Below, piece by piece: positions 1 to 8,822 of a stretch of DNA of 64,000 nucleotides; position 1 is the stretch's first letter, and each line of letters begins with the position of its first letter. A model generated the notes under the pieces. It was not told where the DNA came from. It made no database searches and saw nothing but the letters and a program-made list of their open reading frames with translations. Both the position numbers and the translations under genes were made by a program. Origin of the DNA: an uncultured Bacteroidales bacterium (GTDB lineage Bacteria > Bacteroidota > Bacteroidia > Bacteroidales > P3); assembly GCA_946401725.1 (NCBI GenBank), contig CAMIVE010000005.1:18735-82734 (forward strand). Reading direction: 5' to 3'.

Positions 1-774
1 ATTGCCCGACTGGGAGGGGGTGTCATAATCGGCTGTAATCTTGTAATCCATCACGTTGACCGACGGTTTCAGAACGATGAACGGATCTGCCGTGATGCCG
101 TTGACCGTCCGCTCATATTGAGACTCCAACAGGGAACCGTCGGAGACACTCAGCACCTGGATCACGATATTGTTGGTTTTGCCGTAACGCAGATGCTCCG
201 TCAAATCAAATTCACTGATGTCGCGGGAATCCTCGCTATAGCCCACATACTCCTGGTTGACCCAGACATAGTAGGCCGATTTGGCTTGCAGATTAAGATA
301 CGCCCTGTAGCCTTTCCATGATTTCGGAACTTCGAATTCACGGGAATAGGTTGCCACATAATTGCCTGAATTCGGCAAATCCAGCGCATTTTTAATACGA
401 GGGCTCTGTACCTTCTTGCGTCCTTCTTTCCAACAGCCGTCGGGCACGGAGACCGTCGACCAGTTTTGAGCGGAGAAATCCTTCTGCTCCATATTCGTCG
501 GACGTGAATTGAAACTCGACTTCAGATCCATACGCCACGTACCGGCCAAATTGATATAATAGGGCGAGGACGTGTAGTTGTTTTTTTCTATATCATTCTC
601 ATTACCATAGGGAATGACATTGGAACGCGGATACAGTTTGTGCTGTTCGAAGATCTCCACATCGTTCCATTCGTCCTGAACAAGCGGCGTGTCGTTCTTT
701 CCCTTATTGGACTGGGCAAAGACTACGCCGCATGAGAGTAAGACCCATACTATCGAGAGCAGTTTTTTCTTCAT
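1..774 (-). CDS. Glycoside hydrolase family 2 / beta-galactosidase-like protein, N-terminal part (truncated by window start)
   Basis: Minus-strand frame from ATG at 774 reads MKKKLLSIVWVLLSCGVVFAQ (signal peptide), then ...YINLAGTWRMDLKS...WKGYRAYLNLQAKSAYYVWVNQEYVGYSEDSRDISEFDLTEHLRYGKTN, typical of a GH2 sugar-binding domain; runs off the window so it is absent from the ORF track. Confidence 0.8.
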   Translation of the reverse strand, partial: MKKKLLSIVWVLLSCGVVFAQSNKGKNDTPLVQDEWNDVEIFEQHKLYPRSNVIPYGNENDIEKNNYTSSPYYINLAGTWRMDLKSSFNSRPTNMEQKDFSAQNWSTVSVPDGCWKEGRKKVQSPRIKNALDLPNSGNYVATYSREFEVPKSWKGYRAYLNLQAKSAYYVWVNQEYVGYSEDSRDISEFDLTEHLRYGKTNNIVIQVLSVSDGSLLESQYERTVNGITADPFIVLKPSVNVMDYKITADYDTPSQSGN

Positions 775-780
775 AAACGT

Positions 781-1431
781 TTAAAAATTAATTCCTAAGC
801 CAAATTTCACATTACGGTACAGCTCTGGCATCTTGGTGGATGCAACAAGGTTGAATCCTCGTTCCACACTGTTGAGCTGAATCATCTGAAAGCCGACATA
901 GACATTGAGTCCCAGTTTCTGACTGACGGCGAAACGGGCACCGCCTTCAATGGCGAAAGTGATGCCACCCTCGTCGATACGGGTATATTCTTCCGCCATG
1001 TTCTTGGAACCGAAAGGAATGCTGTAGCCCAACTGTACTACAGTGAAAGGGGTAATACGGTTACGGAGGAAATGGCTACGGAACTCGAGGAAAACAGGAA
1101 TCTGGGAGAAAGAGCCCTGGGCGTCGTTGAGATAAGAGAAACCGAAACCGAGAGCTGTTTCCTTACGCCACTGCCATCCCGCCACAGCGGTGATACCATT
1201 GAGCGTATAGCTGTCAACGAATCCCACCAGCTGGCCAGTGGCCGGATTCAAATATTGTGGCGATTCATGGGAGAAATTATGGACAAACGTATAGTCGATA
1301 ACTCCATAGAATCCATAATACTTAAACTCGATATGCGGATTATCCGACCACAACGAGGGGGTCTGATGCAGCCCGGCACGGGAGAGCGATACCGTCAAGA
1401 GCAGGGCAAGAAACAAGAACGTTTTCTTCAT
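781..1431 (-). CDS. Secreted outer-membrane beta-barrel-like protein
   Basis: ORF 781..1503 with likely start at internal MKKTFLFLALLLTVSLSRA signal peptide (ATG at 1431); alternating beta-strand pattern ending in ...GLGINF. Confidence 0.6.
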   Translation of the reverse strand: MKKTFLFLALLLTVSLSRAGLHQTPSLWSDNPHIEFKYYGFYGVIDYTFVHNFSHESPQYLNPATGQLVGFVDSYTLNGITAVAGWQWRKETALGFGFSYLNDAQGSFSQIPVFLEFRSHFLRNRITPFTVVQLGYSIPFGSKNMAEEYTRIDEGGITFAIEGGARFAVSQKLGLNVYVGFQMIQLNSVERGFNLVASTKMPELYRNVKFGLGINF

Positions 1432-1478
1432 TGGATTGCTTTTTTCAGCTTTTTGGGGCAAATGACAATAATAAACAA

Positions 1479-1508
1479 AAGGGATGGGGGAATTCCTCCC
1501 CATCCCTT
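1479..1508 (-). terminator. Rho-independent-type terminator after the kam/CoA-transferase operon
   Basis: Perfect 11-bp inverted repeat AAGGGATGGGG (1479-1489) / CCCCATCCCTT (1498-1508), followed on the minus strand by a T-rich tract TTTTGTTTATT. Confidence 0.75.
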
Positions 1509-1523
1509 ATGTACATAGCAATG

Positions 1524-2180
1524 TTATTTGATTTCTTTCAAATCAGGAGATATAATCAGTGTTGCTTCTGTGGCAGCCTGCACATCGGCGACGGTGAATT
1601 CCGGATTGATCTCCGTAAGGACAATACCCTTGGGAGTGACTTCCATGACACCCATCTCGGTGATAATCATATTCACCTGACCTTTTGCAGTGAGGGGAAG
1701 TGTACACTTCTTCAAGATTTTAGGATTGCCTTTAGCCGTATGTTCCATGGCAAGAATCACTTTCTTGGCACCCACGAGCAGATCCATCGCGCCACCCATA
1801 CCGGGAGTCTTTTTGCCAGGAATCATCCAGTTGGCGAGGTCGCCCTGCTCATCCACCTGCATAGCGCCGAGGACGGAGACATCGACATGACCGCCACGGA
1901 TGATGCCGAAAGAGGTGGCACTGTCGAAAGTGGCAGCACCTTCGATAGGCGAGGTGAATCCACCGCCTGCGTTGATAAACCAAGGATCCTCTTTTCCTTC
2001 TTCGGGGGTCGGACCCATGCCGATCATACCGTTCTCCGACTGGAGGATAACATGGACTCCTTCCGGCAGGAAGTTGGGAATCAACGTAGGAAGTCCGATA
2101 CCGAGGTTGACAACATCGCCGTCATGTAGTTCCTTGGCTGCACGTTTGGCGATAAAGGGTTTAATTTGTTCTTTTTCCAT
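1524..2180 (-). CDS. 3-oxoacid / acetoacetate-type CoA-transferase subunit B
   Basis: 218 aa; DGDVVNLGIGLPTLIPNFLPEGVHVILQSENGMIGMGP and GAMDLLVGAKKVILAMEHTAKG motifs of CoA-transferase beta subunits. Confidence 0.88.
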   Translation of the reverse strand: MEKEQIKPFIAKRAAKELHDGDVVNLGIGLPTLIPNFLPEGVHVILQSENGMIGMGPTPEEGKEDPWFINAGGGFTSPIEGAATFDSATSFGIIRGGHVDVSVLGAMQVDEQGDLANWMIPGKKTPGMGGAMDLLVGAKKVILAMEHTAKGNPKILKKCTLPLTAKGQVNMIITEMGVMEVTPKGIVLTEINPEFTVADVQAATEATLIISPDLKEIK

Positions 2181-2242
2181 TGTGAGTAATTATTTAATTT
2201 GTTATTGATTCTTTCACGTTTTTACAAAAGCCTTCTTTGCAG

Positions 2243-3031
2243 TTATTTCATTCCGCGTTTCACCATCTCCTGGGCGATATAAGAAGCTTCGTCGTCGGCA
2301 TAGGTATTGGGACCGAAGCCTGCATCGTAGCCCAATTCCTTTGCCAGTTCATGACTGATACGGGGACCGCCGCAGATAAGGATAATCTTGTCGCGGAGGC
2401 CTTCTGCCTCAAGCATCTCAACCAATTCGGTGAGATTCTTGATATGGACATCCTTTTGCGTCACCGTCTGCGAAACAATCAGTGCGTCGGCATGCAGTTC
2501 CACCCCTTTGGCGATAAACTCCTCGTTGGGGACCTGGCTGCCCAGATTGTAGGCGTCAATCATGTCATAACGTTCCAATCCATAATGGCCGGCATAGCCC
2601 TTCATGTTCATAATGGCATCGATGCCGACAGTATGGGCATCGGTGCCGGTGGAAGCGCCCACAATGACGATCTTGCGGCCGATATGTTCACGGATGTATT
2701 CGTCACACTCTTTCATCTCCATGGTGGTCGATTCCACCTTGGGGACATGAATCGTGCTGTAGTCCACCGTATGGGTGCAACTGCCATAACAGTTGAAAAA
2801 GGTAAAGCCTTCCGTCAACTCTTTGCTGTAGACAACAAGCGGATTCTCGAAGCCCATCTTTTTCAGCAATTGCTTGGCAGCTTCTTCGGCTTCGGCACCA
2901 GCAGGGACCGGGAGCGTGAAACTCAGCTGCGTCTTGCCGTCGTTCATTGTATCACCATACGGTTTTATTTTGGTCAAGTCTAAGGTTTTGTCGTAATCCT
3001 TAGCTTCCATTGAATAAAGTCCTTCACTCAT
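2243..3031 (-). CDS. kamE: Lysine 5,6-aminomutase beta subunit
   Basis: 262 aa; B12-binding-like region, VIVGASTGTDAHTVGIDAIMNMKG...GLERYDMIDAYNLGSQVPNEEFI as in KamE; adjacent to kamD. Confidence 0.92.
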   Translation of the reverse strand: MSEGLYSMEAKDYDKTLDLTKIKPYGDTMNDGKTQLSFTLPVPAGAEAEEAAKQLLKKMGFENPLVVYSKELTEGFTFFNCYGSCTHTVDYSTIHVPKVESTTMEMKECDEYIREHIGRKIVIVGASTGTDAHTVGIDAIMNMKGYAGHYGLERYDMIDAYNLGSQVPNEEFIAKGVELHADALIVSQTVTQKDVHIKNLTELVEMLEAEGLRDKIILICGGPRISHELAKELGYDAGFGPNTYADDEASYIAQEMVKRGMK

Positions 3032-3048
3032 TATGTTTAAGGGTTTTA

Positions 3049-3097
3049 AAGGTTCAAAAGGGTTTAAAGGTTGAAAGGGTTCAGAAAGAACTCACTC
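3049..3097. repeat. Short degenerate AACCTTTAAACCCTT tandem repeat in the kamD-kamE intergenic spacer
   Basis: gggttttaaaggttcaaaagggtttaaaggttgaaagggttcagaaag; two ~18-nt imperfect units. Confidence 0.55.
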
Positions 3098-3119
3098 TGC
3101 TTACTGGTCTCAAATGTTA

Positions 3120-4712
3120 TTATTTCTTTCCTTTCATGATTTCCACAAAGGGATTGAAGTAGTTCTCGGCTTTCACGGTGACGCCATCGAGACCTTTGCC
3201 GCCATTCTTGGGACGTTTCACATTGGCGAAAATACCCTTCTCCAAAGCCGTGAACAAGCCTTCACGCTCCATATCCTCAAGCAACTTGGTGGCGTTGTCA
3301 AGCACTTCTTTTGCACGCTTGCGGATGATACCGTTCTCTTTGAACTCCACCTCTTCTCCGATATCCTTCATGTTGTTGAAGATGTATTTGGCATTCTCGA
3401 TAGAGAGGTAGCGGTCGCTCATGAAAGGCGTATGAATAGCTTCGGTAGGCATACCCAAAAGCTGCAAACCCTGATGGGTCCACTGACCGATGATATTGAA
3501 CAGGGCATCCTGGATATGTCCGCGGAAAATATTGCCCGTCATGAATTTCGTAGGAGGCATGTATTTCAACGGAGCCTTGGGGAATATCTCACGCAGCATC
3601 TGCGCCTGAGCCAATTCGTAAAGGAAACCGTTTTCCAGCATCGGATCCATCTCAAAAGCATGTCCCAAGCCCATCTGTTCCTCGGGCAGACCTGCCAGGA
3701 GTGCCAGCTGCTCGTTGATAAAGTCGGAAGCGAGCACCGTATGCGCCTCTTCATAGGCATCGGCAGTGGTGAGGTAGTTGTCCTCGCCGGTATTGATAAT
3801 GACACCGGCAAAACCGTTGATGATACGGGAGAAATATTGGTCAATCAATGTGCGCTGCATATTGATGTCGCGGAACAGAATGCCATAAAGGGCATCGTTG
3901 AGCATCACATCCAACCCTTCCAATGCACCCATGGCGGCGATCTCCGGCATGCAGAGTCCCGAGCAATAGTTGCAGAGGCGGATGTAACGGCCCACCTCCT
4001 CTCCTACCTCGTCGAGCGCCTTACGCATGATGCGGAAATTCTCCTGCGTGGCGAAAGTACCGCCGAAGCCTTCGGTCGTAGCGCCATAGGGAACATAATC
4101 CAAGAGGCTCTGGCCTGTCGTACGGATGACAGCGATGATATCGGCTCCCTGACGGGCACCGGCCTGTGCCTGAACAACATCTTCGTAGATATTACCCGTG
4201 GCAACGATGATATAAAGATAGGGTTTGGTGCCTTCACCAATGGTATTGATGTAGTTCTCGCGGCGCAAGCGGTTGTTGCGAATACGTGTCACATTTTCCT
4301 CGACAAAAGGCATGATAGCCTTGGAAGCGTCAGCAACTGAATGCATAGGAAGTTGTGTCAAGTCAAGCTTGCCGGCGACAATAGCCTCAGCAATCTGCTG
4401 CGGCGTTTTTCCCGTTTCGATGATAGCGTTACCTATAAAGAAAGCAACACCCTGGTTCAGAACGCCTTTGGATTTCAATCCATCCACAATAACATTAGGA
4501 AGCGGGACTTCATTTTCGTCAATTCCGTCGATGCCGAGCAGACGACAAATCGTGCGTTCTACCGCAACAGTAGTGTAGTTGCCAACGAAATCCTGCACCT
4601 GATCGGCAATCTTGCGTGCAACACTTCTTGCATGCTCCACTTTTTCAAAATCGAGACCAATTTTACTTTTTTGCATAGGTTCAAAATACATTAATATTTC
4701 ACTCATTATCAA
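3120..4712 (-). CDS. kamD: Lysine 5,6-aminomutase alpha subunit
   Basis: 530 aa; KSKIGLDFEKVEHARSVARKIADQVQ..., IAAMGALEGLDVMLNDALYGILFRDINMQRTLIDQYFSR; adjacent to kamE. Confidence 0.92.
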   Translation of the reverse strand: MIMSEILMYFEPMQKSKIGLDFEKVEHARSVARKIADQVQDFVGNYTTVAVERTICRLLGIDGIDENEVPLPNVIVDGLKSKGVLNQGVAFFIGNAIIETGKTPQQIAEAIVAGKLDLTQLPMHSVADASKAIMPFVEENVTRIRNNRLRRENYINTIGEGTKPYLYIIVATGNIYEDVVQAQAGARQGADIIAVIRTTGQSLLDYVPYGATTEGFGGTFATQENFRIMRKALDEVGEEVGRYIRLCNYCSGLCMPEIAAMGALEGLDVMLNDALYGILFRDINMQRTLIDQYFSRIINGFAGVIINTGEDNYLTTADAYEEAHTVLASDFINEQLALLAGLPEEQMGLGHAFEMDPMLENGFLYELAQAQMLREIFPKAPLKYMPPTKFMTGNIFRGHIQDALFNIIGQWTHQGLQLLGMPTEAIHTPFMSDRYLSIENAKYIFNNMKDIGEEVEFKENGIIRKRAKEVLDNATKLLEDMEREGLFTALEKGIFANVKRPKNGGKGLDGVTVKAENYFNPFVEIMKGKK

Positions 4713-4772
4713 TATTTCTCACATCAAAGCCTACCTTAAAGACGAATAGTCGGTGACGCAAGAAAACCGTTG

Positions 4773-4802
4773 CAAAGTTAATGATTTTTTGTGATATAGC
4801 AA
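4773..4802 (-). promoter_or_regulatory. Bacteroidetes-type promoter for the kamD operon
   Basis: Minus strand TTG-N19-TAACTTTG (matches TTG / TAnnTTTG consensus) about 60 nt upstream of the kamD start. Confidence 0.55.
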
Positions 4803-4916
4803 TTGTTTTTTGAAAGAATTTCTATATAATAAACAATAGCAATTATAAAACATTACGTATCAATCATTTGGAATTTCGCCTCTCCTAGCGTCACAATACA
4901 AAAACAGCGCATACAG

Positions 4917-4956
4917 CAACCGCCGGAACATTCTGCTTCGAATGTTCCGGCGGTTG
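4917..4956. terminator. Strong hairpin downstream of rng
   Basis: Perfect 17-bp inverted repeat CAACCGCCGGAACATTC-TGCTTC-GAATGTTCCGGCGGTTG; located 32 bp past the rng stop codon. Confidence 0.65.
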
Positions 4957-4988
4957 ACATCTATCGACAAGCGACGGGAAGCGGACGT

Positions 4989-6539
4989 TTACATCTGGAC
5001 TTCTTCGCCGCCGGCATTGAAGAATTTGTATTCCAAAAGGCTGTAGCTTTCTGCCGCTTTGATAGTCAAACGCATTTTGTACTTGCGTTGCCACTGTCGG
5101 CGAATAGATTTGAATCCCTTGGTAAGATACGCCTGGATATAGGGATGGGTGATAATGGTGAGTTTGCGTTCCCGTTGTGACATATCAAGATAGCGGAGGT
5201 TGGACTCGATCTCATCCACCACCACCAAGCTCGACTTGATGGTGCCCGTACCGTCACAGAACGGACATTTTTCCTGGACATCGACTTCGATGGCAGGACG
5301 CACTCGCTGACGGGTGATCTGCATCAGACCGAATTTGCTCAACGGCAGGATGGTGTGGCGAGCCTTGTCCTTTTTCATCTCCTCGGTCATCACCTCATAG
5401 AGCTGGCGGCGGTGTTCGGCCTTGAGCATATCGACAAAATCCACAATGACGATGCCACCCATATCGCGCAACCGCAACTGACGGGCGATTTCCTTGGCGG
5501 ATTCGATGTTCACTTGGAGCGCTGTATCCTCCTGTCCCGTTCCCGCCTTGATGTGGTTGCCACTGTTCACGTCAATCACATGCATCGCCTCCGTATGTTC
5601 GATATATAGATAAACGCCAGAGCGGATGGTGACTATGCGTCCGAAAGCACGTCGGATATCGCGTTGGACACCGAATTGTTCAAATATCGGCGTCTCCAAT
5701 TTGTACAACTTGACAATATCGATCTTTTCCGGGGCAATCGTACGTATACATTCTTTTACTTCGTTAAACAGCTCTTCGCTGTCACAGTAAACCGTGTTGA
5801 AATCGTCAGTAAGCACATCGCGGAGCAATGCAGAGGTGGCGCTCAATTCAGACTCGATCATCTGAGGGGTGTTGGCCGTCTTGAGTTTCACCGTCATCCG
5901 ACGCCATTTGTCGAGCAAAGCATGCAAGTCGCTATCCAGTTCGGCCACCGATTTCCCTTCTGCCACCGTACGGACTATCAATCCGAAATTATCGGGACGG
6001 ATGCTTTGAATCAGCCTCCGCAACCGGTTACGTTCCTCAGAGCCTTTGATTTTTTGAGAAATAGATATCTTGTTAGAGAAAGGAACCAGCACCAGATAAC
6101 GACCGGCAAAAGAGACTTCGCCCGACAGTTTCGGTCCTTTGGTCGAGATAGGTTCTTTGGCGATCTGTCCAAGGAGATACTGCCCCACCTTCAAGGTGTT
6201 GGAGAGATTGCCTGTTTTTTCAAAGACAGGCTCCAGTTTAAAGTTTTCGAGCGTCTGCATCGATGCGTCGCCGTTCATCGCCTGACGCAGGTATTTGCTG
6301 ACCGAATTGTACTGAGGTCCCAAATCCAGATAATGAAGAAAACCATCTTTCTCGTCGCCAAGATCGACAAATGCGGCATTCAAACCCGGCATAATCTTAC
6401 GCACCCTGCCTAGCACTACATCGCCAACGGCAAAATGATTGTTTTTCTTCTCTTTATGCAATTCCACCAGCTGCTTGTCTTCAAGAAGGGCTATCTGCAC
6501 ATCGCTGTCGGAAGCTGAAATTATCAGTTCTTTATTCAT
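4989..6539 (-). CDS. rng: Ribonuclease G / E family
   Basis: 516 aa; MNKELIISASDSDVQIALLEDKQLVELHKEK, GLNAAFVDLGDEKDGFLHY, DMGGIVIVDFVDM, CPFCDGTG zinc-link motif. Confidence 0.95.
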   Translation of the reverse strand: MNKELIISASDSDVQIALLEDKQLVELHKEKKNNHFAVGDVVLGRVRKIMPGLNAAFVDLGDEKDGFLHYLDLGPQYNSVSKYLRQAMNGDASMQTLENFKLEPVFEKTGNLSNTLKVGQYLLGQIAKEPISTKGPKLSGEVSFAGRYLVLVPFSNKISISQKIKGSEERNRLRRLIQSIRPDNFGLIVRTVAEGKSVAELDSDLHALLDKWRRMTVKLKTANTPQMIESELSATSALLRDVLTDDFNTVYCDSEELFNEVKECIRTIAPEKIDIVKLYKLETPIFEQFGVQRDIRRAFGRIVTIRSGVYLYIEHTEAMHVIDVNSGNHIKAGTGQEDTALQVNIESAKEIARQLRLRDMGGIVIVDFVDMLKAEHRRQLYEVMTEEMKKDKARHTILPLSKFGLMQITRQRVRPAIEVDVQEKCPFCDGTGTIKSSLVVVDEIESNLRYLDMSQRERKLTIITHPYIQAYLTKGFKSIRRQWQRKYKMRLTIKAAESYSLLEYKFFNAGGEEVQM

Positions 6540-6583
6540 ATATTATTTTAGAGCGTTGGGCTATTGCCAACGTGGTAAAAAAC

Positions 6584-6629
6584 AAAACAAATTACACAAC
6601 ACGCACGAATGCGTTGTGTAATTTGTTTT
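6584..6629 (-). terminator. Terminator between the small basic ORF / HU unit and rng
   Basis: Perfect 17-bp inverted repeat AAAACAAATTACACAAC / GTTGTGTAATTTGTTTT followed on the minus strand by GTTTTTTACC. Confidence 0.7.
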
Positions 6630-6666
6630 AGTTTCTGTTAGATGTCAAAAAGAAAAAAGGGAATCC

Positions 6667-6756
6667 TTATTTCTTCTTATGTCTGTTCTTGCGCAAACGT
6701 TTTTTACGTTTGTGCGTAGACATCTTATGTCTTTTGTGTTTTTTACCGTTGGGCAT
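6667..6756 (-). CDS. 29-aa highly basic small protein (COX24/AURKAIP1-like, probable small ribosomal-subunit associated protein)
   Basis: Minus-strand ORF translates to MPNGKKHKRHKMSTHKRKKRLRKNRHKKK; below the ORF-track length cutoff; matches from memory a short conserved Bacteroidetes protein located next to HU and rng. Confidence 0.8.
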   Translation of the reverse strand: MPNGKKHKRHKMSTHKRKKRLRKNRHKKK

Positions 6757-6774
6757 AATTATATAGATTTAAAG

Positions 6775-7059
6775 TTATTTCGTATTGTTCTTCACATCAG
6801 CCATGAAGGCTTTGGACGGTTTGAAAGCCGGGATGTTATGTGCGGGGATGATAACCGTTGTATTCTTCGAGATATTACGACCGGTCTTCTCTGCTCTTTT
6901 CTTAACGATAAAACTACCGAAACCACGGAGATAGACATTTTCACCTTCTGTGAGGGAATCCTTGATGGCGATCATCAACTCCTCAACAACAGTCATAATA
7001 GCAATCTTCTCAATGCCAGTCTTATGGGCAATTTCATTAACTATTTCAGCCTTAGTCAT
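6775..7059 (-). CDS. HU family DNA-binding protein
   Basis: MTKAEIVNEIAHKTGIEKIAIMTVVEELMIAIKDSLTEGENVYLRGFGSFIVKKRAEKTGRNISKNTTVIIPAHNIPAFKPSKAF; start reassigned to ATG at 7059. Confidence 0.95.
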   Translation of the reverse strand: MTKAEIVNEIAHKTGIEKIAIMTVVEELMIAIKDSLTEGENVYLRGFGSFIVKKRAEKTGRNISKNTTVIIPAHNIPAFKPSKAFMADVKNNTK

Positions 7060-7228
7060 TTCAATTACTTTTTTATTACTTTTTTCAAAAAAATCGAAGT
7101 GCAAAATTACTATTTTTTTTTAAACCAGCGCTGTTTTTTTTCACTTTTTATATTCCTTTTCTATCAAACAAATGTCTATTTACCTAGGAATAAATAAATT
7201 AATCAATAATAAAACAACAGGAAAAATA

Positions 7229-8149
7229 TTATTCATGAGATTCAACAGGAACTGTTTCATGCGGTTCGGGCATCTGTTTTTCACTTTTTTGATGTAAAAA
7301 CACCCACACAAAAATCGCGACAGCGACGACCAGTCCGCCAAGAGCCAAATACCAAGGTGCATTCAAGGTCTCCGTGAATTGCATATCGACAATTCCTCTG
7401 GTGCTAAGATAATATAGTACAATCGCAAGTGCGTTGTTCAAGAAATGGGCGGTGGCATTGATCCACAAGGAGCCCCCATAATAGAAAAGGTAACCCAGCG
7501 CGGCACCCAGTATGAAGCGCGGCAGGAAAGCGAAAATCTCGCCGTGGAAAATCGAGAACACAGCCGCCGTAAGCCAAATAGCGACATGGGGGTTGCGCAC
7601 CATTCTGCAAAACAGCTGCTGAAGCGCGCCCCGGAACAGCAGTTCCTCGCACACTGCCGGAACCAACGCCATAATCAAAAGGTTGCTCAGCAACGCCCCA
7701 ATACCGTCGCGCGTAAGGTATATCTCCATCTGCGCCTGTGTTTTCTCCCCCAACTGCCGCATCGACTCTTCCATCGCCGCAAAACGCTGAGGCAGGTGCC
7801 ATGCATCGTTGACCCGGCTCAGCCAGTCCGACATAGGCAGAAGGCAAATGAGGATCAGACAGGCAGCGAGCAATTTCACCGCCATGCCGTCCACGGAACG
7901 GACTCCCAGATGGCGTAAAGGTTTGCCATAAAACAAAAAGGCGAACAGCAATGCCGTGCAGGCGAATGAGACAATCTGCGTGACGGCCAGCAGCGCAAAG
8001 CGCCCGTCTATACCGTCAGACATCAGCGAAAAAGCAAGCGTGAAGCCTGCCGAAAGAATGACCGACAGAATGAAAAAGAGGACAAATATCAGCGCCAATG
8101 CCAACAACTGTCCCCCTGGTTTTGTATCTTTAAAAAACTGGTTGATCAT
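7229..8149 (-). CDS. CPBP family intramembrane metalloprotease (Abi/CAAX type)
   Basis: Multiple TM segments, VPAVCEELLFRGALQQ (EExxxR) and FSIFHGEIFAFLPRFILGAALGYLFYYGGSLWINATAHFLNNA; start moved to 8149 because the listed ORF start lies inside the tRNA. Confidence 0.88.
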   Translation of the reverse strand: MINQFFKDTKPGGQLLALALIFVLFFILSVILSAGFTLAFSLMSDGIDGRFALLAVTQIVSFACTALLFAFLFYGKPLRHLGVRSVDGMAVKLLAACLILICLLPMSDWLSRVNDAWHLPQRFAAMEESMRQLGEKTQAQMEIYLTRDGIGALLSNLLIMALVPAVCEELLFRGALQQLFCRMVRNPHVAIWLTAAVFSIFHGEIFAFLPRFILGAALGYLFYYGGSLWINATAHFLNNALAIVLYYLSTRGIVDMQFTETLNAPWYLALGGLVVAVAIFVWVFLHQKSEKQMPEPHETVPVESHE

Positions 8150-8157
8150 ATATTTTG

Positions 8158-8231
8158 TGACCCCGGCGGGATTCAAACCCACGACTTTCGGAACCGGAAT
8201 CCGACGTTCTATTCAGCTGAACTACGGGGCC
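8158..8231 (-). tRNA. tRNA-Arg (CCG anticodon), CCA not encoded
   Basis: Minus strand GGCCCCGTAGTTCAGCTGAATAGAACGTCGGATTCCGGTTCCGAAAGTCGTGGGTTTGAATCCCGCCGGGGTCA folds into a full cloverleaf; anticodon loop TTCCGGT. Confidence 0.95.
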
Positions 8232-8318
8232 AAGTCTTCATTTTCGGTTTTCAAAACGGCGACCTATTTTTTTTATTGTCTGTTTTGAAAAAAAATTTGC
8301 ATCCGACGGATGGAGGCA

Positions 8319-8813
8319 TCATGCATCAGCAAACACCTTGCCATCTTCCAGTACAACCTGCAGCTTGGTATACTCGCTGTGGAAATCGTTTTTCAGACGG
8401 TCCAGATAGCGTGCACTCTCCCATTTGCACATCGGCAGATCGTGGAGCAAACAGTTGCCGCAGGTTTCGGGAGTGGTGGCAGGGACTTCCGACTGGGTCA
8501 AGATCCATTCCAGACACTCCATGGTGAGCGAACGCATCTCCTGAACGGTATACGACCCCGTCATGATGACGTACATTCCTGTCAGACAGCCCATGGGGCC
8601 GACATACACCACGTCGTCCTTGACCGACGAATTGCGGAACCAAGTGGCCATCAGGTGTTCGAGACTGTGCATGGCCGAAGGCGCAACGGCGGGTTCCCGG
8701 TTGGGTTCCGTGATGCGAAGGTCGAATGTGGTGAATCCTTTGTCGATTCGGGAGACATAGATACCCGGTTTCAGATGGGTATGGTCTATTGTAAAACTTT
8801 GGATGACTTCCAT
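8319..8813 (-). CDS. luxS: S-ribosylhomocysteine lyase
   Basis: 164 aa; HSLEHLMATWFRN metal-binding motif, GPMGCLTGMYVIMTG, PATTPETCGNCLLHDL. Confidence 0.96.
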   Translation of the reverse strand: MEVIQSFTIDHTHLKPGIYVSRIDKGFTTFDLRITEPNREPAVAPSAMHSLEHLMATWFRNSSVKDDVVYVGPMGCLTGMYVIMTGSYTVQEMRSLTMECLEWILTQSEVPATTPETCGNCLLHDLPMCKWESARYLDRLKNDFHSEYTKLQVVLEDGKVFADA

Positions 8814-8822
8814 GATGAAGAT

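Noticed and set aside
3114-4340. 408-aa plus-strand ORF antisense to kamD
   Set aside because: Fully overlaps the well-supported kamD frame; no recognisable domain; typical antisense ORF in a biased-codon gene.
4713-4860. Cobalamin riboswitch upstream of the B12-dependent kamDE
   Set aside because: Leader after the predicted promoter is only about 60 nt and lacks a recognisable B12-box; too short for the known class.
7229-8149. CPBP (Abi) protease as part of a phage-defence island
   Set aside because: Single membrane protease next to a tRNA with housekeeping neighbours; no other defence genes, and CPBP proteins are common core genes.
8158-8231. tRNA-Arg as an integration site
   Set aside because: No integrase or direct repeat of the tRNA 3' end seen in the flanks.
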